Origin: Colwellia chukchiensis
GTDB lineage: Bacteria; Pseudomonadota; Gammaproteobacteria; Enterobacterales; Alteromonadaceae
Assembly: GCF_002104455.1 (NCBI RefSeq)
Contig: NZ_NBOC01000014.1
Location: 32,069-96,068, forward strand
Direction of reading: 5' to 3'
Length of the DNA stretch: 64,000 bases
Shown here: positions 37,814-46,743 of the stretch, piece after piece
Layout of the letters: each line of letters starts with the position of its first letter
How positions within the stretch are numbered: the first letter of the stretch is position 1
Translations under genes and position numbers: made by a program
The notes under the pieces: model-generated
Told to the model about the DNA's origin: nothing
Seen by the model: only the letters and a program-made list of their open reading frames with translations
The model's database searches: none

Positions 37814-38143
37814 TTAATGCCTGAGTTTTGCGTGTTGCTGATTAAAACTTGCCTCACTAACTAAGACTATTTGCTGGTTAGCATCTTGTAAAACAATGTC
37901 AATTTCGGCTAAGTGATGAACAATTAATTGCCGTAAATGCTGTTTATTTGCCGATTTTAAATAGTCGGCTAAATACTCATTACTTGCAAATACACAAGTA
38001 ACTTTTAAGCTTTTTGATAACGCTTTAAAGTTCACGTCATGTGTTAGCCAAACAAAACCATCGATATTGCGTTGAGCGCTTTCACACACCTGTGTTAAAG
38101 CGTTTATAATTTTCTGATCTATCTTTTTATCTGATTTACGCAT
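37814..38143 (-). CDS. conserved hypothetical protein (109 residues)
   Basis: A soluble protein beginning MRKSDKKIDQKIINALTQVC, with GFVWLTHDVNF, SLKVTCVFASNEYL and LRQLIVHHLAE. I remember similar alteromonad proteins sometimes labelled Fis-family regulators, but no helix-turn-helix is evident, so I do not adopt that label. The ATG at 38143 has CAGG seven bases upstream. A GTG at 38167, overlapping the end of the cyclase gene, is an alternative. It probably shares a transcript with that gene. Confidence 0.65.
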   Translation of the reverse strand: MRKSDKKIDQKIINALTQVCESAQRNIDGFVWLTHDVNFKALSKSLKVTCVFASNEYLADYLKSANKQHLRQLIVHHLAEIDIVLQDANQQIVLVSEASFNQQHAKLRH

Positions 38144-38156
38144 TAAAAAACCTGAA

Positions 38157-39989
38157 TTAAACTTCACTGATTACATAGCTATTGGGAAGATATTGCATTG
38201 ATTCATCCACAAATTCTTCACCAAGATAGCTATTTTTACCCGCTTTTTTACTTGCTAATAAAAACTCGTCTGCTTCCTTAATCAGGGCATCAAAATTAAA
38301 GCTTTGATTTCTGTCATGTATAGCATAACCAGCCGATACAGTAACCGTTAACGAATGTTCATCATATTCAATCACCATATCGCTGACTGCTGCTACTATC
38401 CGCTCGGTGAGCTCTCGCATTTGTACTTGGGTAATGGCTTCACACAATAACACAAACTCGTCACCGCCCCAGCGAAGCAATAAATCATGCTCTCGTATCT
38501 GAGTTTTTATGGTGTTAACAATTGCCTTTAAGGCTTTATCGCCACCATCATGGCCAAAGGTGTCATTAATAAACTTAAAGTCATCACAATCTAGTATTAA
38601 TGCTCCTAACGACAGCGTTTTATCGGGCTCGCGATCAAGTCGAGACTGCATCGCGGGTAAAAACTCTTTTAAATAACTTCGACAATAAATGCCGGTTAAC
38701 TCGTCTTTCATTGACAACAACATTTGGGCTTTGAGTATGCGCTGGCGAGCGATAAACACTAAGAGAAAAAAACAAAATACTAGCGTCAGTGCGACAATGA
38801 TAAAAATAAAAAACTGCTGTTTTTTTTCACTTTCCTGAGCCTCGATTTTATTGGTTAGCAAGGAATTTTTAAGTGCCTCTTGTTTATGTTGGCTTTTAAT
38901 ACTACTTAAGCGTTTATCCATAGTGGTAAGTAAGCTCACGGTATTTTTTTCCCGAGCTAAACGCTGAAAATCCGCGTAAGTGCGTAAATACTTTAACGAG
39001 CTTTTATCATCGCCCATTTGTTGGTAAATATTACTGAGTAAGTAATGTATCGCTGCGCGGTTATTTAAATGTGCTGTTTGTCGATTATACCGTAAACTCT
39101 CGCTGGCGTAATCAAGCGCAAGTATCGGCTGGTTAAGTGCTAAATATAACTCAGCGAAGCTTTTGTTAACCATTTGTAATAAATGCACATCATGACTAGA
39201 TGAGGCTTTAGTATAGGCTAGAGCATACCAGCGTTTAGCTGCAGAGAAATTTCCTAAGCCTTGATTAACCACCCCCTTTAAGCGATACCAGTAGCCATCG
39301 TCAAGTTTACCCTGCACAGGAATACGTTCCGCCTTGTTCATGAGCGTAAAGGTTTCTTGTGGATCAGCCTCAGGCAAGTTATTTCGTAATTTAATTAAAT
39401 AGCGCGTTGCTAATAGCTCACTATCATAATTTTTAGTTTGTTGGGCTAGCTGAATCGCTTTTTGCAGTGGCTCAAGGGCTAGTTGATATAGCTCTAATTC
39501 AATATAACTTTTCGCTAAACGATTTAGTGCAATAATTTGCCCTCGGCTGTTACCGGTTTCAAATGAATGTTCCGCCAGTTTTTGAACATAGAATATGGCA
39601 TCAGAGTAATTACCGCGCATAATAAATATTGCGCTGATGCTGGCTAACGCATCGATTAATAAATGATCATTACTAACATGTTTTAATGTCGCAATCGCCA
39701 AAACGAGGTAATTTCTTCCATCAATCCAATTACCTTTGTTGGTTTTGAGCTCAGCAATATAGGCATAAATGGGTGCTTGTAATTTAAGGTATTTTGCTTG
39801 TTCTATCTCACTAAGTATTTGAGCAACAAAGCGGCGATTTTCATCACTATTTAAATGCGGTATGGTTTTGAGCTCGTGGTAAGAACTTAGTGGCTCTTGA
39901 GCATAGGACTCTTTAAAGGCAAACATCACAAATAAAAGCGGGATCAAGATCAAGCATTTAACTATTTTGCTTGAACTAATCATATTCAT
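38157..39989 (-). CDS. TPR-containing membrane diguanylate cyclase (GGDEF)
   Basis: Makes cyclic di-GMP. It has 610 residues from the ATG at 39989, chosen for GGAG seven bases upstream. The signal peptide (LILIPLLFVMFAF, cleavage after SYA) is followed by a periplasmic stretch of tetratricopeptide-like repeats to about 350, then a coiled coil and a membrane helix (FIFIIVALTLVFCFFLLVFI, about 393-412). The cytoplasmic GGDEF domain has an intact active site RWGGDEF near 508 and an intact inhibitory RxxD (REHD) five residues before it, so product feedback is likely. It would sense an unknown periplasmic signal through the repeats. Confidence 0.9.
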   Translation of the reverse strand: MNMISSSKIVKCLILIPLLFVMFAFKESYAQEPLSSYHELKTIPHLNSDENRRFVAQILSEIEQAKYLKLQAPIYAYIAELKTNKGNWIDGRNYLVLAIATLKHVSNDHLLIDALASISAIFIMRGNYSDAIFYVQKLAEHSFETGNSRGQIIALNRLAKSYIELELYQLALEPLQKAIQLAQQTKNYDSELLATRYLIKLRNNLPEADPQETFTLMNKAERIPVQGKLDDGYWYRLKGVVNQGLGNFSAAKRWYALAYTKASSSHDVHLLQMVNKSFAELYLALNQPILALDYASESLRYNRQTAHLNNRAAIHYLLSNIYQQMGDDKSSLKYLRTYADFQRLAREKNTVSLLTTMDKRLSSIKSQHKQEALKNSLLTNKIEAQESEKKQQFFIFIIVALTLVFCFFLLVFIARQRILKAQMLLSMKDELTGIYCRSYLKEFLPAMQSRLDREPDKTLSLGALILDCDDFKFINDTFGHDGGDKALKAIVNTIKTQIREHDLLLRWGGDEFVLLCEAITQVQMRELTERIVAAVSDMVIEYDEHSLTVTVSAGYAIHDRNQSFNFDALIKEADEFLLASKKAGKNSYLGEEFVDESMQYLPNSYVISEV

Positions 39990-40299
39990 GAACAAACTCC
40001 ATTTTTGTACAAACGTTCCATTGTTAAACATTACTTTACCCTATATTTAAATATATGTAATCTTAAATTCAACAAAAAATTAATATCACTGTACCGCTTC
40101 AACTGTCAGCTGTATAAAGGATAAGTGAACTGTTTATAATCAACAGTAAACGCCGCAATATCACTATAGGTAGATAAAGGTATTTTTTAATAAAAACTTT
40201 TAACCGCGCTGATGTATCTAAACTCATGCAGCCATAAATGAAGTATCATTACTTATTTTCAATGTACAGCGAGACAATGTAGGGAGCGTAAAAATTTAA
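39990..40299. other. divergent gap before the unknown 465-residue gene
   Basis: 310 AT-rich bases between two divergent genes, so both promoters are expected here. No small gene or strong hairpin is evident. Confidence 0.5.
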
Positions 40300-41697
40300 G
40301 TGAATAACCTGACCCTCACCCAAGATGAAAATCTTTCTATCAAAGTCAGTTATCAGCTGTTGCCTACTGATCATAAGCGACTGGATTTATACTTTTCTTT
40401 ACCTATTGAAATGGGCATAGGCCCACAAACTTTAACTGAAGAACATTACTTTCATAGCAGCATAGAAAACCACAGCGCCTATTATTCTGATCAAATGCAC
40501 CTGCCCTTAGTGCGCAGCCGCTTTATTAGTCAAAAAAAAGGACAGATCCGCGATTACCGCTTAAACCTAAACCTTTTTTCTTATCAAATATTAATCGCTT
40601 TAGATAATGATATAAAGCAAACCATTAAGTTAAAAGAAAGTGAAGAGTTTTATCCGCAGGCCATTGTTTTAGCTGAGCAAATTATCAGTTTATTAAAAAA
40701 ATTAAGACGCTATACACCACCAGATAAAAAACTTAGGCCTTTTTTTGAAAATGCTGATAACTACCTAAGCTGGCAGGTAGAGCAATCTTTTTTAAAGTTG
40801 CTCTCACGTGGCCCTAAAAGTAGTGACTTTAGTGCCGAACGCAATTTTTTGATCACCTTGTGTCGTAGTGAAAATGAATATCGACAAAGTAACCAATATA
40901 ATTCGCAAATAACGTTAGATGATCCAAATCGTATCACCAATAAAATGCGGCTGTTGCAAAGGCTGATTGAATATGGCGTGGTATTGCAAAAAGATGTTAA
41001 AAGTCTTAACCGCAATTTAAAGCGTGTGGTGCGTGGTACAGTTACGGCGGTCATCATGGCCTTTGTAATGGTATTAGTTTTAAATGCACGCGCTAACTTT
41101 GCTGAAGTCACTATTGCCTTAGTTGCCATGTTAGGGGTTATTTATGGCTTACGAGAAATTTTTAAAGATGATATTACCCGTGTTATTTGGCGTAAGATCC
41201 AAAAAGGACTACCAAAATGGAAGCACATTTATACCAATAGCTTCAATAAAGTAACCATAGCTAATCAAACCATCTGGCTCGAATATATTCGTGATAAAGA
41301 TCTACCTAAGGTGGTAGATAAGTTATTTCAGACCCGGCGACATCAAAATAAACAAGCCGCCAGATTACTGCATTTTCGCAGTGATACAAAAGTCAATGTT
41401 AAAAGCTTTATGCCTGGCTATGACGAAATTCAACAACGAATATACTTTAATCTCACGCCTTTTATTCGCTTTTTAAAAAAAGGGGAAGGTCGTTTATATT
41501 CGCTTGAATCAAACAATAAAGTGACGAAGCAAGCGGTCGAGCGACGTTATCAAATTAACCTTGTTGTTATGTATACAGATAGACAGCACCGTAGGCAAGC
41601 ACAACGCTTTAAGATCACCATTAACCGCTCAACCATCATCAATATTGAAGCCATGGAAAATAATGAAGATATTGATGAATATATTGATGAAGATTAA
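40300..41697 (+). CDS. unknown membrane protein (465 residues)
   Basis: I do not recognise this protein. It starts with a GTG at 40300; AGGGAG lies about 14 bases upstream, rather far. Residues 1-240 are soluble and charged, including LAEQIISLLKKLRRYTPP. Two close membrane helices follow at about 246-290 (VTAVIMAFVMVLVLNA and VTIALVAMLGVIYGL). A basic C-terminal half (YEIQQRIYFNL-like text, TRRHQNKQAARLL) ends in a very acidic tail rich in Glu and Asp. The hairpin of two helices with both ends probably cytoplasmic suggests a membrane-anchored scaffold or sensor. It is convergent with the next gene. Confidence 0.75.
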   Translation: MNNLTLTQDENLSIKVSYQLLPTDHKRLDLYFSLPIEMGIGPQTLTEEHYFHSSIENHSAYYSDQMHLPLVRSRFISQKKGQIRDYRLNLNLFSYQILIALDNDIKQTIKLKESEEFYPQAIVLAEQIISLLKKLRRYTPPDKKLRPFFENADNYLSWQVEQSFLKLLSRGPKSSDFSAERNFLITLCRSENEYRQSNQYNSQITLDDPNRITNKMRLLQRLIEYGVVLQKDVKSLNRNLKRVVRGTVTAVIMAFVMVLVLNARANFAEVTIALVAMLGVIYGLREIFKDDITRVIWRKIQKGLPKWKHIYTNSFNKVTIANQTIWLEYIRDKDLPKVVDKLFQTRRHQNKQAARLLHFRSDTKVNVKSFMPGYDEIQQRIYFNLTPFIRFLKKGEGRLYSLESNNKVTKQAVERRYQINLVVMYTDRQHRRQAQRFKITINRSTIINIEAMENNEDIDEYIDED

Positions 41698-41743
41698 TGC
41701 CAAGGTTTTAATAAACTGCAATAACTATCGCATAAAGTTAAGT

Positions 41744-42631
41744 TTAAGATTTATCTTTTAACCACTGGGCCAATGGCAAAAAGTGATCTTCAACCGCTAA
41801 CGGATGCGTTAATATATTAATATGATCGTAATCGACAAGATTGCCAGCTTGTTTAGATAATAAGCTAAATTTGGCTTGTGTATTCCCACATTCATCAATA
41901 AATAATTGTACATCCTGAGCATGGCCCAAAGCCTGATCTTTACTGCCAGTAAAATGCCATGTTGGTGGCCAAGTTATTGCGTTTGCGGCCTGTTGATAGT
42001 CAAAGCCATCATAACGATCACGCCAGTGCCCCGGCTTGACCCAAGCTAAACTTTCTTGCAATGACTGTTTGGTTTCATTATCAGCACCTAGACGATATTT
42101 TTTCGCGTCTAAATAGCCATGCCGCTTCACTAATAAAGGCGCAATATAACGCCAGATCAAACCAATCTTCACAAAAGACTCAAGGTTTTTGGCCGTTACC
42201 ACACGTTTAGTGCCGAAACAGGTTTGACTAAGAACTTTATCTAACCATTGTGGATAACGAGCAAGAAAACTGGCTAACAGCACGCCGCCCCATGAGTGAG
42301 CAATAAGGTGTATTTTTTGCGGGTTTAACAGCTGAATTTTTTCTAAAAACAAGGGGATATCACGCGTTATTGCTTCATATTGGCCAAAACATGACTGCGC
42401 ATTAATTAAAGGAGTACTTTTACCACGGCCGCGCAAATCGCCAACATAGACATCAAAGCCCTGTTCAGCAAGAAAACAAGCTAAACCTTTGCCTTTCTCA
42501 GAGTAAAAAATAAAGCCATTTTCAATCGTACCATGCAGTAAAAAAATTGGCACCCCGCCTGGGCGCTGCCAAATATGTCGCAAGTGAAGTTGCTGCTCGT
42601 TATCGGTAATAAATAAGGACTCTTGCTGCAT
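41744..42631 (-). CDS. alpha/beta fold hydrolase
   Basis: A probable serine hydrolase of 295 residues from the ATG at 42631, which has AGGAG seven bases upstream. Motifs are HLRHIWQRPGG, LLHGTIENGFIF (oxyanion), YVGDLRGRGKSTP, the nucleophile elbow LIAHSWGGVLLASF, and a late DHINILTHP carrying the catalytic His. A start at 42652 would add seven residues. The substrate is unknown; it resembles the lysophospholipase/acyl-esterase side of the superfamily. It is divergent from the next gene. Confidence 0.87.
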   Translation of the reverse strand: MQQESLFITDNEQQLHLRHIWQRPGGVPIFLLHGTIENGFIFYSEKGKGLACFLAEQGFDVYVGDLRGRGKSTPLINAQSCFGQYEAITRDIPLFLEKIQLLNPQKIHLIAHSWGGVLLASFLARYPQWLDKVLSQTCFGTKRVVTAKNLESFVKIGLIWRYIAPLLVKRHGYLDAKKYRLGADNETKQSLQESLAWVKPGHWRDRYDGFDYQQAANAITWPPTWHFTGSKDQALGHAQDVQLFIDECGNTQAKFSLLSKQAGNLVDYDHINILTHPLAVEDHFLPLAQWLKDKS

Positions 42632-43104
42632 TAACTCGCTCCTCGTTATCAATAGCTAAAAAATCATCTGACATAAGGCGCCATACTAACAAAACTGACG
42701 CAAAGTGGTATGACCACACCCCACTAGCGTACTGACTTTTTTCACCAAGGACAAGCATCAATACGCTTACCTTAGCATTGCTTATTCTAGCGTAGCTGTT
42801 TAATGACAACATACTCAGTGTAAATTGCTTCGTTGATGGATACTCGCTCATTGCTGCTCTGGATATTCAAAGCATAATGAGACTAGTGAGTCTGTGCGGA
42901 TAAGGGTAACATTATGCGAAAACCCTTGCGGGTATTAAGCAGCTTGGAACAGCAGTTTGCACGCTATTACGCCAATTTATGCCGACTTTATCAGCAGTTG
43001 TACATTTCTTAATTAAAAAACTTGCTCAGCACTTGCCTTCAACGATTTTACACGTATCATGCCGCCCTATTTTTATTTTTCCATCGTCAGGGCCCCCTAT
43101 TTTT
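42632..43104. other. gap before unknown gene at 43105
   Basis: 473 bases with no credible gene. An in-frame ATG at 42979 could extend the next gene by 42 residues, but that stretch reads like untranslated sequence (many Pro, Ser, Phe). No hairpin stands out. Confidence 0.45.
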
Positions 43105-44274
43105 ATGCGTAAACTGCTTACCTCTCCTAATGCCATGGCACTTAGTGCTAGTGAACAATCTATTTATCAAAATACTCTTACTTTTGTCGCCGACCTTAGC
43201 TTAAACTTAATGGCGGTAAAGGTAACTAACCACCCCGATAACTTTCTCGATTGGTGTAAAGAGTTGCATCGCATTTGCGCTCACGACCTTAACCGTGACT
43301 TATTAAACCCTGACCAAGAAAAGCCGCTAAAAAAATTACAACAAACCTTGGCTAATGGGGTAAGCGCTTGTCAATTAAAAATGGCGCGCGTTATTCCCTG
43401 GCCACTTTTTGTTAACTTTATGCACGATAATGCATCACGGCAGGCGCTCACTGAGCGACTAAGGCTTCTGGATTACCTTAGTAGCATTTGCGATAAAAGC
43501 TTTAGCGATATGAGTGAAGAAGATAGGCTAGCATTTGCGGGTAAACATACCGCGCGCCATGATATTAGTGTGTATGATTTTGATGTTGAATGGTTTGCTA
43601 GCACCCGTGCAGCAAATACCTTTCATCAATACTTGCAAACAAAACCGCAGGCATTCGATCAAGCCTTAGCACATATCCCGCTAGCAGGCGAGGTGACTGA
43701 GAGCGATTATCTGCGCTTTGTTGACGCCTTTAAAGCGATATTTGCTGCCGATGATAGTGCTAAAAATGCAACACTAAGTGTTGCCACGCGACTATTGGCC
43801 ATGCGCCGCCCTGATCAGTTTATCGCCTTAACCAGCACTAAAATGTCGTCACTTTCAGTGGGGCTTGGTGTGGTTAAACTCAACCAACAAAGCTTTGATG
43901 ACTATTGGCATGAAATGATCCTTACGCTAAGAAATACTGCATGGTGGCGCAGCGACAAACCCAGTGATGAGACTGAGCTTAAGCTTTGGCAATATCGTGC
44001 TACCCTTATCGATTTGTTTTTATTTGCCGATAACAATCTCGCAGCAAACTCGAATTACCTTAAAATGCGCGACAAACCAAGCAAAACCAAAATTGGGGTA
44101 GTAAGGTCACTAAAGCGTAGCAAAGAATCGGCTGAAGCTATTGTTGATAAAGCACTAGCTGAGGATGATTTACCCGACTTTATCCACAATATGCGCAGCA
44201 CGATTGTCAATAGTGTTAAAGACGGCAAAACCGTTGACCAAGCCATTACGTTAATGCGCAATATATTTGGTTAA
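43105..44274 (+). CDS. unknown cytoplasmic protein (389 residues)
   Basis: I do not recognise a named family. It is helical and soluble, with no membrane segment: DNFLDWCKELHRICAHDL near 40, YDFDVEWFASTRAANTF near 155, SVATRLLAMRRPDQFIALTS near 220 and YWHEMILTLRNTAWW near 270. The RLLAMRRPDQF part resembles short conserved stretches in uncharacterised proteins near restriction-type genes, but nothing else here supports defence. The tail is basic, then helical. The start at 43105 is preferred; 42979 is the longer alternative. Confidence 0.65.
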   Translation: MRKLLTSPNAMALSASEQSIYQNTLTFVADLSLNLMAVKVTNHPDNFLDWCKELHRICAHDLNRDLLNPDQEKPLKKLQQTLANGVSACQLKMARVIPWPLFVNFMHDNASRQALTERLRLLDYLSSICDKSFSDMSEEDRLAFAGKHTARHDISVYDFDVEWFASTRAANTFHQYLQTKPQAFDQALAHIPLAGEVTESDYLRFVDAFKAIFAADDSAKNATLSVATRLLAMRRPDQFIALTSTKMSSLSVGLGVVKLNQQSFDDYWHEMILTLRNTAWWRSDKPSDETELKLWQYRATLIDLFLFADNNLAANSNYLKMRDKPSKTKIGVVRSLKRSKESAEAIVDKALAEDDLPDFIHNMRSTIVNSVKDGKTVDQAITLMRNIFG

Positions 44275-44757
44275 CAACATCACAGTAGAATAATGCTCAG
44301 GTCTCGTAAAGCGTCAATATTTACAATAATCCCCAACGCGTGAGCATTATACATGAACAATTACACTCCGCGAGCAAACACAGCTGGCAACTTTTTTATG
44401 GCATAGCGTGGCAACTTGGAATAAGCGCTGACGAAGCCACGCATAAGCCCAAACGCCACCGCAGCGGTGGGTAAGTTAAGTCTGTTTACATGAGTCGTTT
44501 TTAAACATTGGCGCCCAATTTATCGACCTATGCCCTGCCCCTCCTAAAAACTGCGCTTTAGCCACGGCGATTTTTTACACTTAAGTGATAACGCCACAAT
44601 TTAAAAAGCCAGCGATTCGCTCAACTTGACGGCGATCAAAAAACATATTTACTGTTCTGTCATACTGACTTATGCTGCTGTGATATCCTGTCGTTAGGTT
44701 AATTAAGCAAGGTTACATTCGTTAAGCATTAAAATCGCGTCACAAAAGAGACAGCTT
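44275..44757. other. structured gene-free region
   Basis: 483 bases with no credible gene but several inverted repeats. ATAATGCTCA (44290-44299) pairs with TGAGCATTAT (44341-44350). GCGTGGC (44406-44412) pairs with GCCACGC (44436-44442). A compact CCACC-GCAGC-GGTGG lies at 44457-44470, with ATTGG-CGC-CCAAT at 44507-44519. It could encode a structured RNA. The promoter of the next gene lies near its end. Confidence 0.5.
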
Positions 44758-46593
44758 ATGCCATTGAAACAAAAAGGTGAGCCAGTTATTGATTGGACTC
44801 AATATCTTAAGTCTGGGGATAGAATTTTTATTGGCTCAAATGCGGCGGTACCAAACGCATTAATTGACAACTTAATTGCCAACTCCGCCGGATTGCATGA
44901 TATTGAAGCGGTTCATATCCTAACCTTATCTGACAATGTTTGGGCTGAACCCCAACATCAAGATTTATTTAAAATTAATGCCTTTTTTATAGGTGGCACT
45001 AACGTTCGTCAAGCCATAAATGAAGGGCGCGCAGATTATACCCCCACTTTTTTATCTGAAATTCCAAAACTGTTTAATAAAAATATTTTACCGCTAGATG
45101 TGGCCTTGATCATGGTCAGCCCACCTGATGAATATGGCTATTGCTCTCTCGGCGTTAGTGTTGATATTGTATCAGCTGCAATAAAAAAAGCGCGTTTTGT
45201 CATTGCCCAAATCAATCCTAAAATGCCCCGTACCAATGGTCATAGTTTTGTGCACCTTAATCAAATTCATGCCCATATCACAGTCAAACAGTATTTACCT
45301 GAGTTACCTGAGCCAGAGGTAGATCAAGTCACTGAGCAAATTGGTCAATATGTGGCTATGTTGGTGGAAAATGGCGCTACCATACAAATAGGTATGGGTA
45401 ATATTCCATCAGCGGTATTACGGTATTTAGCAAACCATAAAGATCTCGGCGTGCATAGTGAAATGCTTTCTGAAGGTATTATCGACTTAATGCTTAAAGG
45501 CGTGATCAACAACCGCAGAAAAACGTTCCATCGAGGCAAAACCGTTGCCAGCTTCTGCGTTGGTACACGGCGTTTATACAAATTTGTCGATGGCAACCCA
45601 CATGTTGAGTTCTACCCTAGTGAGCATGTAAATTCACCGGTTAACATAGCGCGTAACGAAAAAATGGTGTCTATTAACAGCGCCATCGAAGTCGACTTAA
45701 CCGGACAAGTGGTTGCTGACTCTATTGGCTATCATTTTTATAGTGGTATTGGTGGTCAAGTGGACTTTATTCGCGGCGCATCGTTAAGTAAAGGCGGCAA
45801 ACCTATCATCGCTTTACCATCAACCACAAAAGATGGCAAAATTTCTCGTATTGTTGCCCATCTCACTGAAGGGGGGGGTGTTGTCACCTCTCGCGGGCAT
45901 GTCTCCTATGTCGTCACAGAATATGGTATTGCCTCACTGCAAGGCAAAAGTGTTCGCGAACGTGCGTTAGAGTTAATTCGTATTGCCCATCCTAAGTTTA
46001 GGGCGCAACTTCTCAGTGATGTGCGCAAACATTACTGGGTTCCTGAATACCAAGAGAACACGCCGACCTCGGTACCTGAACTGGGTAAAATTGCCATCAA
46101 GCGCTTTACCTTCGCAGACTCAGAATATTTTCTTCGCCCACTAGCCCCAGCAGATGAGCGTAAACTACAAGAGTTCTTTTATTCTCACAACAAAGAAACC
46201 TTGATGATGCGTTATAACCATCACGCCACACAAATGAGTCGTGAAAAGTCATGTAACTTGGTTAGTGTTAATCAACATATCGATTTAGCACTATGTTTAA
46301 CCGAGCATGATGACTTAGGAGAGTCGATTCAAGCAGTTGGGCGCTATTATTACCTTAAAGCCAGTAACAGTGCCGAAGTTGCATTTGTGATAAAAGAAAG
46401 CAAGCGCGGCAAAGGTATGGCTAAAGCACTCTTGTCAGAAATAATCAAAATTGCGAAAATCAGAGGCTTATCACAGTTGGTAGCGTGCGTGCGCCGAGAC
46501 AATGCACCCATGCTAAAAGTATTTGAAAACGCAGGCTTTATTAGAAAACCATCGGAAGATTACGACGAAGTCAGTTTGGCATACACTTTATAA
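44758..46593 (+). CDS. acetyl-CoA hydrolase/transferase fused to a GNAT acetyltransferase domain
   Basis: 611 residues with two enzymatic parts. Residues 1-420 are an acetyl-CoA hydrolase/transferase: PPDEYGYCSLGVSVD near 125, GNIPSAVLRYL near 217, and GGVVTSRGHVSYVVTEYGIA with the probable active-site Glu near 389. From about 440 a GNAT domain follows (FTFADSEYFLRPLAPADER, then AFVIKESKRGKGMAKALL near 545). The first part would use acetyl-CoA or move CoA between acids; the second would acetylate an amine or lysine. A histone-deacetylase-like gene follows at 46744, which hints at reversible protein acetylation. Confidence 0.88.
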   Translation: MPLKQKGEPVIDWTQYLKSGDRIFIGSNAAVPNALIDNLIANSAGLHDIEAVHILTLSDNVWAEPQHQDLFKINAFFIGGTNVRQAINEGRADYTPTFLSEIPKLFNKNILPLDVALIMVSPPDEYGYCSLGVSVDIVSAAIKKARFVIAQINPKMPRTNGHSFVHLNQIHAHITVKQYLPELPEPEVDQVTEQIGQYVAMLVENGATIQIGMGNIPSAVLRYLANHKDLGVHSEMLSEGIIDLMLKGVINNRRKTFHRGKTVASFCVGTRRLYKFVDGNPHVEFYPSEHVNSPVNIARNEKMVSINSAIEVDLTGQVVADSIGYHFYSGIGGQVDFIRGASLSKGGKPIIALPSTTKDGKISRIVAHLTEGGGVVTSRGHVSYVVTEYGIASLQGKSVRERALELIRIAHPKFRAQLLSDVRKHYWVPEYQENTPTSVPELGKIAIKRFTFADSEYFLRPLAPADERKLQEFFYSHNKETLMMRYNHHATQMSREKSCNLVSVNQHIDLALCLTEHDDLGESIQAVGRYYYLKASNSAEVAFVIKESKRGKGMAKALLSEIIKIAKIRGLSQLVACVRRDNAPMLKVFENAGFIRKPSEDYDEVSLAYTL

Positions 46594-46743
46594 TATTAAC
46601 GGAACGTAGTATTAGCGTCATAAAGTCTGTCGGGCTATCAATATAATCTAGCAACCACTGATTGTTAGCACATTATACTCAATGCGTCGGTGATGGCTGT
46701 ATCGTTTTAAACACAAGACATAACACTAAATAGGAGTTTCAAT

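Noticed and set aside
42600..42851. Minus-strand 83-residue frame upstream of the hydrolase
   Set aside because: Overlaps the start of the hydrolase in another frame, has no ribosome site and no family text.
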